From NCBI RefSeq assembly GCF_000002235.5, contig NW_022145615.1:32433594-32497593 (forward strand): DNA of 64,000 bases, written 5' to 3'. The notes under the pieces were generated by a model, which saw only the letters and a list, made by a program, of their open reading frames with translations, made no database searches and was not told the origin of the DNA. Origin of the DNA: Strongylocentrotus purpuratus (lineage: Eukaryota > Echinodermata > Echinoidea > Camarodonta > Strongylocentrotidae). The position numbers were made by a program, and so were the translations under genes. Shown here piece after piece: positions 34,301 to 44,180 of this stretch (positions are counted from its first letter, which is position 1; each line of letters starts with the position of its first letter).

Positions 34301-37300
34301 CTTTCCTCGTTGGTATATATGTATGTCTTCTCCTTGTGGTGTCCTAGAGTCCTTCTTTCTTGTTCATGTCCTTGTGTCTGTCCTTCTTGCTGGTGGCCCT
34401 CTGTCTCTCCTTCTTGTTGGTGGACCTCCATCTCTCCTTCTTGTTGGTGTCCTAGAATCTCTCTTTCATGTAGGTGGCCCTCTGTCTCTCCTTCTTGTTG
34501 GTGGACCTCCATCTCTCCTTCTTGTTGGTGTCCTAGAGTCTCTCTTTCATGTAGGTGGCCCTCTGTCTCTCCTTCTTGTTGGTGGACCTCCATCTCTCCT
34601 TCTTGTTGGTGTCCTAGAGTCTCTCTTTCATGTAGGTGGCCCTCTGTCTCTCCTTCTTGTTGGTGGACCTCCATCTCTCCTTCTTGTTGGTGTCCTAGAG
34701 TCTCTCTTTCATGTAGGTGGCCCTCTGTCTCTCCTTCTTGTTGGTGGACCTCCATCTCTCCTTCTTGTTGGTGTCCTAGAGTCTCTCTTTCATGTAGGTG
34801 GCCCTCTGTCTCTCCTTCTTGTTGGTGGACCTCCATCTCTCCTTCTTGTTGGTGTCCTAGAGTCTCTCTTTCATGTAGGTGGCCCTCTGTCTCTCCTTCT
34901 TGTTGGTGGACCTCCATCTCTCCTTCTTGTTGGTGTCCTAGAGTCTCTCTTTCATGTAGGTGGCCCTCTGTCTCTCCTTCTTGTTGGTGGACCTCCATCT
35001 CTCCTTCTTGTTGGTGTCCTAGAGTCTCTCTTTCATGTAGGTGGCCCTCTGTCTCTCCTTCTTGTTGGTGGACCTCCATCTCTCCTTCTTGTTGGTGTCC
35101 TAGAGTCTCTCTTTCATGTAGGTGGCCCTCTGTCTCTCCTTCTTGTTGGTGGACCTCCATCTCTCCTTCTTGTTGGTGTCCTAGAGTCTCTCTTTCATGT
35201 AGGTGGCCCTCTGTCTCTCCTTCTTGTTGGTGGACCTCCATCTCTCCTTCTTGTTGGTGTCCTAGAGTCTCTCTTTCATGTAGGTGGCCCTCTGTCTCTC
35301 CTTCTTGTTGGTGGACATGTGTATCTCCTCCTTGTTGGTGGATTTGTGTTCCTCGTTCTTGTTGGTGGTCCTCTGTCTCTCCTTGTTGGTGGACCTGTGT
35401 CTCTCCTTGTTGGTGGACATGTATGTCTTCTCCTTGTTGGTGCCCTAGAGTCCCTCTTTCTTGTTCATGTCCTTGTGTCTGTCCTTCTTGCTGGTGAACC
35501 TGCATCTCTCCTTCTTGTTGTTGTCCTAGAGTCCCTCTTTCCTGTTGGTGGACTTGTGTCTCTCCTTCTTCTTCTTCCCTTTGAACTTGTCCTCTGAAAT
35601 GCTGAGGGGAAAAATAATTAGAAATTAGATGAATAAAGCCAAATAATGAGTAGAAACTTGTCCAAAATGTAATCAGTTTAGCTATATCACATGGGGCAAT
35701 TTTTAGTATTATGGGTAATGTACAGAGGTAAAGAATTGAATCTCACATACATGACTTGTATTGCTTTGTCTATCATGGGTTACAAGCAAAAACATGAAAA
35801 GGTAAAATTTGACTTTTATCACATCTGATAATAATCTTGTAATTTCCATCATACTCTAAATTTATCAAAATTAATTTTACCTTTTTCTTCCACGGCAGTT
35901 CTCGAACTCCATAATTGTACAGAACTTCGGTCCCTTTAGATATGTTCTTTGTAGCAATTATCCACATGTGTGGATGTGACTTCATATCTAGTATCTTCAT
36001 TCGGGCGTTCTCCTCCCTCCCTTGTCCATGATTCACGAGGCGGCCGAGTCTATCCCCAAAAGCACACTCATCAGTTGCATCAAGACTGTATTCCAAAGAA
36101 AAGTGTACAATATTGTATGTCATTCAACTAGATGGATGTTCGACTGCGCGCAGTCGAAAATGATGCCTCCACTATTGCGCGATTTACATATTAAGCCCAA
36201 TTACATAACGTGATCACAAGCTCTTATTGCATATATAATGAGCCCTGTGACCTTTGACCTCATAACCCAAAAATCGAATTAGTTCATCATTGGCCCCTTA
36301 AGGTACATACATGGGCCAAGTTTGGTGAGAATCCGTCAATCGGTTCTTGAGATAACACGACCACAAGCTATTTATTGCCCTATGACCTTTGACCGCATGA
36401 CCCCCAAATCCAGCTTTAGTGAGGATGGGATGAACCATCCAAAAGTAATATGTAGATTTAACATCTTATGTACAAATTTAACATTTTGTACACAAAGTCT
36501 GAGTGACCTTTGACCACACTAAAATGTATAGGCCTCCCTAGCTAATGCATCTACCATTCAAATTTGGTAATGATAGGACGAACCATCCAAAAGTAATAGG
36601 TAGTACACATACGGATGGACAGTGCCCGTTTCATAATCTCCTAATAGGAATAAAACGTGCAAACTTACCAGTAGCTTTGTCCTTGATGCTTAAAAAAAAA
36701 ACGAAAACCAGATGATTCCTCCTCCTCACGTTGGTTGCCTTCTTGGGCAGATATAAGTTGGCCTGGGTACCAACAAAAAACTCCCCTTTTGAGATGTCTC
36801 TTTGTGCCACTATCCCTCTTCCTGTAAGAAAAATTACAGTAAGACATCATTACACCAACATTATGGTACCTCTAAACAACGATAGTTGATTGTTGACGTC
36901 ACAGCTGAAAGTCATCTTCAACAAAATATTGATTTGCAATTTATTTCGTGCAATTTACTTTCAGGCGCACATCTAGACATTGTCCCTATATACTCTATAT
37001 GTAGTAAATAAGGATGTCCAGCTCAACTCAATTTGTTTTGTTTCTCACTGTTTTCATTTTGGACACCCTCCAAGAGTTGGGTTTGCAGGTTCTGTACATT
37101 GTAGAGTTTGAGGAAGTAAGGATTACAAAAAGTATCCAGGAAGTGTGTCTGATTTTCTTATGCCAGATTCACTATTCTATTTCTTTTATGTTGAGATGGA
37201 AATGGCAGGAATTTATATGTTTCCAAAAATCACAGTGCCAATTTGATCAGTACAATTAATTTTGTCAGAATATCTTGACAATGTGTACTCGGACAGACGG

Positions 37301-37863
37301 TGTGAGTTGCCATTGACACCAATATATGTTATTCGATCATACCGGTGTTTACACAATGCCATGTTCCAAACAGTAAAAAAATGATGTATGTAAATATGCC
37401 TGGTCAATCTTCGGGATAAAATTGGCGGCGCACAACATGCCATCGAACAGCGCCTTCTAGAACACCAGGTATACATGTACATCCCTTTATGTTATCGTGG
37501 TAAGAAGAAATATGGACGGACAGACGGATAACCTAAAAACAGAATGCCTCCGGCACCACTTCATGTCGGAGGCATAAAACAAAAGAACTTGAGTTGAAAT
37601 GAATGTGCAAAATATGCAAATTATGTTGTTAAGTTATGTTTCTGCTGTGACATCAATCAAATATTGTTGGACAGTATACGACCTAAACTTGTAGCAGCCC
37701 CATGAAACTTAATTATGAATTAAAAAATGATGTTGCTTACCTTTGTTCTCAAACAGCTTGACAATGAAGTGAGGAGGGTCCTTTTCTTTCTCTGTGTATT
37801 GTGCTGCTACCTCAAGGGGGTTGGGTTTTCCAACACCACAATGTCTTCTTCTGGTCAGCATGT
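28310..37863 (-). CDS. SET domain-tyrosine recombinase fusion protein (mobile-derived)
   Basis: Seven minus-strand exons in reading order: 37741-37863, 36669-36821, 35881-36085, 31545-35601, 30733-31047, 29495-29584, 28310-28446. Phases agree at every join, apart from one frameshift inside exon 2. Exons 1-3 encode a SET domain most like KMT5A/SET8: GRGIVAQRDISKGEF, YCLDAT, GRLVNHG, IIATKNISKGTEVLYNYG. Exon 4 holds a long Q/E/H-rich repeat linker, a CPFC...H...H zinc finger (about 33105-33165), a second CSNC finger, and a tyrosine-recombinase domain with ARRGGEPSRLT (about 32080-32115), RHRVST, HMGHSS and a candidate nucleophile tyrosine in TIYQ (about 31620). Exon 5 has its own repeats. Exons 6-7 give a YNRWSKQ..PLPGRKACTTFLQRH..WQAVRNKV Myb-like tail. 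About 1690 residues in all. Function is inferred: chromatin-targeted recombinase of a Crypton/DIRS-like element, or a domesticated derivative. The true N-terminus is uncertain. Confidence 0.85.
29890..30215. repeat. Dispersed repeat in an intron
   Basis: Contains TGCCAAATTTCACTAGAATTG and CGACCGACCGCGCGACCGCC phrases. A related sequence lies at about 28850-29270 with a similar phrase order (opposite end conserved, C run at 28995-29015). No coding content. Confidence 0.45.
30760..31010 (-). repeat. Coding minisatellite in exon 5 of the SET-recombinase gene
   Basis: On the minus strand, units reading TSEDGSSTTPATSKDGCST and ARVNSEHGNSTLTV alternate about two and a half times, with a period of about 120 bp. 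The frame is kept throughout. Confidence 0.8.
33600..35580 (-). repeat. Degenerate linker repeats in exon 4
   Basis: The linker is a mosaic of short Q/E/G/H-rich motifs such as HQQEGETQVHQQ and ERGTLGHQQ. The central part (34390-35310) is a regular array, listed separately. No stop codon occurs in the coding frame over 2 kb, and the opposite strand is also open in two frames. Confidence 0.85.
34390..35310 (-). repeat. 81-bp coding minisatellite, 11 copies
   Basis: Eleven units at exact 81-bp spacing (CATGTAGGTGGCCCTCTG on the plus strand at about 34469, 34550 and so on to 35279) encode a 27-residue unit containing EGHLHERETLGHQQEG. Units are almost identical, so expansion is recent. The period is a multiple of three and the frame is preserved. 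Confidence 0.95.
36230..36620 (-). repeat. Inverted copy of the 13-kb dispersed repeat
   Basis: Phrases such as TATGACCTTTGACCGCATGACC and GGTTCTTGAGATAACACGACC are the complement of text in 13080-14150. It sits in the intron between SET exons 2 and 3. The matching GGAGGCAT/GGACGGACAG end lies apart, at about 37500-37580. Confidence 0.55.
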
Positions 37864-38582
37864 CTAAAAGGGTTAGAGAAAAATAGAAAATGAAGACAAG
37901 GCCTATATAAACCAAGAATTATAACAGCATTTAATAGGAAAAACTACAGATGGTATTCATCAAATTTAGTAGGGTTACACCGCTATGGAAGAAGGGATTA
38001 CATTCCAGTAAGGGAAGTATCAAGTTCCAAAAAGGGGTCCATTATCTATTTTAGTGTATGTCACCATCACCACAAGTGGCCTAATTGGGAATGATGAAAT
38101 TGGGGGATTGACAATAACTATTTGGCCGCTAGAGGGCGTTAAATTAAATGAATTAAATGCTTGTTTCTGATTGGTTGACGTGCGCTGTTGGCTCAGCGGG
38201 TCCAGCTTCAGGTTGTGCTACCTACTTCCGGTCTTTTACGCCGAAATCCTACAGAATTCAATTTTTGCCGGCTAATTTGATCATTTCATCCGCAACGGAA
38301 CCCCATACTCACAAAAACACTTATTTAAACTGATTTAAATCAATGTTTAAATCACTTTTCGATAGCGTTTTAGAACCGTTCGTTATAATGACGCATCATG
38401 ATTTTGGCTGATTTCAATAGGAAAGCTATTCACTCGTGCCTGTCCTGGAAGTAGGCAGCACAACCAAAGTAATATAGCGCCGCTATCGGAGAATATCTTA
38501 CAGCTCTTGTCGATCTCTCGAATTGGTCTTGGATACAAAATTTTGAATACCCAGTGAAACTTACCAGTGACTCTTTCCTTGA

Positions 38583-38662
38583 TCTTGATGCTTGAAAAAA
38601 AAAGCCCTAGCCCTGCAACCGCGACTCCTCACATCGCTCGTCTTCTTGGGCAAGTAGTTGCT
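38583..38662 (-). pseudogene. Degenerate duplicate of SET exon 2
   Basis: On the minus strand an acceptor-like TTTTCCTGCAG precedes a sequence aligned with the second half of exon 2 (QLLAQED..., then GFFFKHQDQ...), ending at a donor in the same position. An in-frame TAG interrupts it. It lies upstream of exon 1, so the locus contains a partial second copy. Confidence 0.7.
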
Positions 38663-40354
38663 GCAGGAAAATAAAAACATGTACATATTTTTCATATTGT
38701 GTCAGAAAAATTGTGTTAAAAAAGACTGTTTGACCCTACAATGTAGATACACGCACCCGCTATCTCTTGCGATAGCGGTGCACCTACAAAGCTTCCTCTA
38801 GAACTTAATTTCCCTGTCTTATTTTTGTTTCTCAATGGAATTGTCATAGATCCAGTCTTGCATGGTCTACAATCCAATGAAAAAATCAGGAAAATTATTT
38901 TGACAACCCAAAAAGCATGCAAAGTTTCTGCAGATACTGCATGTTCATCGTTGGGTGTTTCGCGAGCAGTTCAACGCAGAACCCTATGCCAACAACACAA
39001 ATAAACAGAAATTTGTTTTGTTATAGAGGTCTAGGGTAAATCGTTGTAATCAGCATTTTTTGACATATGGTTCTATATTCGCTGTCGAAGTTGGAATGCG
39101 CAGTGCGTGGCCACGCACGCGCACAGTACACATTCGCATATAATCCAACAGCACTTGATTGCCCTGCGTTAAGCATTTGTTTGAGCGGTTGCTATCGAAA
39201 TGTACAAGCCGGGACCGGGGTCGTTACATAGGCTTCGACAGTGAATAGGAATTAAGCTTCATGCTTTGTACATGTAGGTGCAAGCAATAGCGGGTGCGTG
39301 TATCTAGGTTGACCCACAACAATGCAAAACAAAAAAGTTTGACCTTGCAATGATTCCAATGTCAAAATTACCGCTAAGACCAGAAAGATGCACAAGATAT
39401 TATATTAAATATCGAAGCAAGACTGATCATATCAATCATCCACTTTGACTATTCTATTTTGACACACAGTGACAATTAATAATTTTGACATGGATTTTTA
39501 CATTTCATTCAAATTGGCAACAATTTTTTTTTTTACCGCGCCTGGCATATTGGCATTCAAAATCCATGAATGTCACCCATTACTATATGATACAAAATCC
39601 CCCAAAATGAACAAATGATAATTTATATGGGTTTGAACTCAATTATTACCTTTATGTAATACCTAATTTCAAATTCTTTGACGTCAATTGAAAGTTTTCC
39701 ACCTCCAAAATACATGATTCGATTGATAAATCCCAATGTACTCGCATATATTGGTGACACGGGTATGTGCCGCTACAAAGACCCCCTTTTTCAGAGCCAA
39801 TTTTTTAATGAGGGCCGCTCGGCCAGGCCGGGCCGGTTGCCGCTCTCAAGGGTTACAAAATTATTTCCCCCTTCTCTCTTGCCGCTATGCGGCAAACTCC
39901 CAGTTCCCAAACCATATGGCATCCGAACAGTGCGGGCCGGATTTTTGCCCAGAACAGCCAATGCATGAGCGCTGTACATAGCCGCTGAGCGGCGCTCATA
40001 GACACATACATGTACACACGCAACAAGCGCGGTCAATTCATGACATGATGGTCGAATTCTGACCCAGACAAGAGTTCCATATTTATACCCCCTACTAAAA
40101 CATGAGAAAAGAACTTGATAATAATTTATTTGATTTTTTTGGATGTTGAACTTGAAGAATAACACAATGTGTTATGTAATATTTAATGTTGTATCCATTA
40201 ATGTTAAAGCTATTTCGTCCAGTATTTCTGTCCTAGCGTTAGGGTTAGGGCAACGCGGACTCAGGTGGACTTCCAGTAATTTAAAATTCTATCATAGTCT
40301 AGACATAGGTCTAGTCTAACTAAGTAGATTCTATCAGTCGTTAATTTTTTTCAG

Positions 40355-40399
<45 letters not shown>

Positions 40400-40605
40400 G
40401 ATCTAGATCTAGGAGTAGGCCTACTAGGACTAGACTCTATATGGAACTCTTGCCATGACCCGTTCTCAAGACCCTATTTTTCACTCAACTTGTTGCCCCC
40501 TAGGCTATAGCAAGGCTAAGCCCTATCCTTTACTCAGGGGAGGGCCAATTAGCCCTAGACTCTACTAAACTAGCTGAGTAGACCCTACTAGCTTAATTTG
40601 AGCTG
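38663..40605. other. Intergenic, no gene recognised
   Basis: No known domain. Small GC-rich palindromes occur at about 39880-39990. A G homopolymer of about 45 bases lies at 40354-40399, preceded by GTTAGGGTTAGGG at about 40238. Confidence 0.5.
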
Positions 40606-43190
40606 ACTGCGGCCAGGGGCGTCGCCAAAGGGGGGGGGGGTGGGTGTGGGGGGTGCGAAATTGCGCTGCCGTCGGGAAAACAAAGAAAAGGGGGAGGGGA
40701 AAAAAGAGAGGGAAAGGGAAAGAAAAGAAAGAAAGAAAAGGAAAAGAAAGGAAAGAAAGGAAAAGAAAGGAAAAAAGGAGAGGAAAGGAAAGAGAAGAGA
40801 AAAAGAAAAAGAGGGAAGAGAGGAAAGAAAAGAAAAGAGAAAAGAAAGAAAAGGAGAAAAGGAAGAAAAAAAGAGAAAAAGGAAACAAGGGGAGGTAAGA
40901 GCCTGAGAGAGGGGGAGGGGGGGTTGTTGGGTGGAGTCGTCTCGTCGAGGGAGCAAGAAAGACACGCATAAATAAATTGCTGTGTCGGGTCAGCCGTGTC
41001 GGTATTCTTGCTCGATCCTCGGGTACTATATAAATGCAGGAATTTGAAGTCGGCGAGATGTATAATGTCGGTTGGCCGACAATTTTTTTTCCCCCTACTA
41101 ACTGTGACGACATCGAGAGAGACTACAACTATAATACTTGTACTTTCTAGAAGTTTGACTTTCCTATAATATCAGCTAAAGAAATCAGAGGTTTAAAAGT
41201 TTCGGGTAAACTAAATTCAAACAAGGATTAGAGTCAAGAACGGTACAACGAATCGTCCTTTTTCTCTAAAATGTTAATGAAACGTCAAAGCTTTCGCGCT
41301 TCGCGCGGAACATTATTTAGATAAGAATTAAGAGTCGAGAACGGTACGACGAATCGTCTACTTTCTCTATATTGTGATGAAACGCCAAAAAGAAAACGTC
41401 AAAACTTCCGCAAGCGCGGGCGGGGGAAAAAACTGAATTCAGACAAGGATTAGGAGTCAAGAACGGTACAACGAATCGTCCTTTTTTTCTAATATGTATA
41501 TGAAACGCTAAAGCTTTCGCGCTACGCGCGGGAGGGGGAAACTTCATTCAGACAAGGATTAAGAGTCGAGAACGTTACGACGAATCGTCTTCTATCTCTA
41601 ATAGTTTAATAAAACGTCAAAGCTTCCGCGCTTTGCGCGATTGGGGGAAACTGAATTCAGACAATTAAGGATTAAGAGTCAAGAATACTACACTGAATCG
41701 TCTGCTTTCTATAATAATTTAATGAAACGTGAAATTTTCCACGCTTTGCGTGGAAGGGTGGAATCTTCATTCAGACAAGGATTAAGAGTCGAGAACGTTA
41801 CGACGAATCGTCTTCTATCTCTAATAGTTTAATAAAAACGTCAAAACTTCCGCGCGGGAGGGGGTAAACTGAATTCAGACAAAGATTAGGAGTCAAGAAC
41901 GGTACAACGAATCGTCCTTTTTCTCTAATATGTTAATGAAACTCCAAAGCTTTCGCGCGAAGCGCGATAGAGGAAATCTGGATGCGGACAATTAGGGCTG
42001 ATTAAGAATCGAAAACGGTACAACGAATTGTCTTCATTGTCTAATAATAAATACTACAAATTTAATGAAACGTCTAAGCTTCCGCGCTTCGCGGGAGGGG
42101 GGAAACTTCATTCAGACAAGGATTAAGAGTCGAGAACAGTAGAACAGATCGTCTGCTTTTCTAATAATTTAAGGAAACGTCAAAGCTTCCGCGTTTCGTG
42201 CGATTGGGGGAAACTGAATTCAGACAATTAAGGATTAAGAGTCAAGAATACTACACTGAATCGTCTGCTTTCTATAATAATTTAATGAAACATGAAATTT
42301 TCCGCGCTTCGCGTGGAAGGGTGGAATCTTCATTCAGATAAGGATTAAGAGACGAGAACAGTACCAAGAATCGCTTTCTCTCATAATTTAATGAAACGTC
42401 AGAGCTTCCGCGCTTCGCGCGATTGGGGGAAACTGAATTCATACAAGGGTTTAGAGTCGAGAGCAGTACAACGAATCGTCTTCTTTCTCTCATAATTTAA
42501 TAAAACGTCAAAGCTTCCACGCTTCGCGCGATTGGGGGAAACCGATTTCAGACAATTAAGGATTAAGATTCGAGAATACTACACAGAAGCATCTGCTTTC
42601 TATAATAATTCAATGAAACGTCAAAGCTTCCGCGCTTCGCGCGGAAGGGTGGAATCTATAAAGTCAGATAAGGATTAAGAGTCGAGAACACTACAACTAA
42701 TCGTCTGCTTCTCTCATAATTCAATGAAACGTCAAAGCTTCGCGCGGGAGGGCCCTTTGCGCGCTCTTTAAGTGATTCGCTTCTCACTACCCCCTCCCCC
42801 TAAAATAGGATCCAAACTAGATCTACGCGCTTGCATTTAAATATATAGTCTAGATCTAGCTATGATACTGACTAAGTTAACGAAATAATTCTTATATTTA
42901 TGTCAAGGAAAATGACAATTTGCGCATACGCAAGTAGATCTAGATCTACTATAGATCTAGATTCTAGATAGACTAGATCTAGATCTAGATCTAGTTCATA
43001 GAAAAAATAATTTAGCCTTCGGCCCGGGTTGATACTAGACCTAGTATTGATAGGGTTAAATTTGTAGACACAGGGACATTATTACATTTGTCGGTAATTG
43101 GTGGCTAGTTTTGTCGGTAATCGGTGGTCTCTAACTTACACCCCCCCCCCCCCCCACTGAAAAAGGTCTAGCGACGCCCCTGACTGCGGC
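40606..43190. mobile_element. Second non-autonomous hAT-like element
   Basis: Perfect 8-bp target duplication ACTGCGGC (40606-40613 and 43183-43190). Ends are CAGGGGCGTCGCC and GCGACGCCCCTG. The element is 2569 bp and encodes no transposase. It holds an AG-rich tract (40670-40910), a satellite array (about 41215-42760), a TAGATC-rich stretch and a C run near the right end. This is the expected signature of a hAT insertion. Confidence 0.88.
41215..42760. repeat. Diverged GC-hairpin satellite
   Basis: About 13 monomers share GATTAAGAGTCGAGAAC, TCGTCTTCTTTCTCTAATA, TTCCGCGCTTCGCGCG and a short G run with the array at 3120-6230. They are more diverged and show no regular higher-order unit. The array ends in CTCACTACCCCCTCCCCCTAAAAT, as does the first array. 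Confidence 0.88.
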
Positions 43191-43580
43191 ACACCCCAAC
43201 AACAAATAATTTGAGTAGACTCTACCCACCCCCGCCCGGATAGATCTAGGCGGTACTACTACTAGCCTAGATCTAGTAGTAGATCTAACTTAGATCTAGA
43301 CCTAGGTCTAGATGATAGTATTGATACTTGATAGATCTATCTAGACTAGTAGGGTCTAGATATAGGTCTAGACTAGTAGAGTCTAGATCAGCTAGATCTA
43401 GATATAGAGTCTAGACCCCTACTAGATCTAGATTTTACTAGTACTAGACTCTTCTACTTCTAGATTCTAACTGTTAGACCTCTAAATTGGAGAATTTTTT
43501 TTTGCCAAGCCAAGGCCCAAGACGTACTAGATTCTAGATCTAGTATGAGAATCACACAGGGTCGACTCTCTATGCTTTGC
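42830..43580. repeat. TAGATC cryptic simple sequence
   Basis: Dense CTAGATCTAGA-type motifs. Similar patches occur at about 44560-44670, 53258-53300, 56515-56575, 57185-57215 and 61025-61510. Confidence 0.7.
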
Positions 43581-43590
43581 TGGAGTGGAT

Positions 43591-44180
43591 CTAGTCTAGA
43601 CTTTTCTACTCTAAAGTCAATTGGCTACCACTCTCATGAGTGTCTCAGCCCCATATATGCAGGACTAGTAGGCCTAGTACGGTAATAGAAGTAGTCTATG
43701 AATATGATTAACAGAAAAGAATAAAATATCCACATATAGACCCTATAGGCCTACCTGAAGTTCAGACAACCGTCCCGACTTGCATGCTGCTATAGCCTGC
43801 ATACCGTACCGTACCGGCGCGGGAAGCTTGGGCGGCAACGCCTGGGCTACATTCGTGGAGGTCCTAGTAACATCTTGATCTGCTGTGTAGCGGTGTAGTT
43901 AGGAGACACCTTTTGCTATACACCGATTCGGTTTGGGGGTTTTATGTACCTGCCCGCCGGTGGCGGCGCTATAACTGGGGGGCTTCTCCGATCCAGCTGA
44001 CAGTACAGAGAGCTCGGGAGCGGTTACTAGCTAGCGGCGCAGCGACCCTGGCCGGCCTGGGCGAGGTATAGGTATAGCATACCCGTTGAGCGATCGATTC
44101 TATTCGCTGCACCTCTGTTACTCGCGAGTTTTGTGACGTTTTTCTTTGGACAAAAAGGATTTCATGTGTATTGTTTCATC
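43591..44180 (+). other. Region upstream of the THAP transposase
   Basis: GC-rich at 43790-44110. It probably contains the left end and promoter of the ISL2EU element, but I could not define a convincing terminal inverted repeat. A weak resemblance exists between about 44010-44062 and the complement of 53655-53695. Confidence 0.35.

Noticed and set aside
33911..35597. Long plus-strand frames (528 and 424 codons) rich in Cys/Trp/Ser or Leu/Val/Gly
   Set aside because: They are the antisense of the 81-bp coding minisatellite. Periodicity in threes keeps them open, and they contain no domain, while the minus strand has clear domains on either side.
40640..40906. Lys/Glu/Arg-rich plus-strand and Ser/Phe/Leu-rich minus-strand frames
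   Set aside because: Product of an AG-rich simple tract inside the second hAT-like element; no real protein features.
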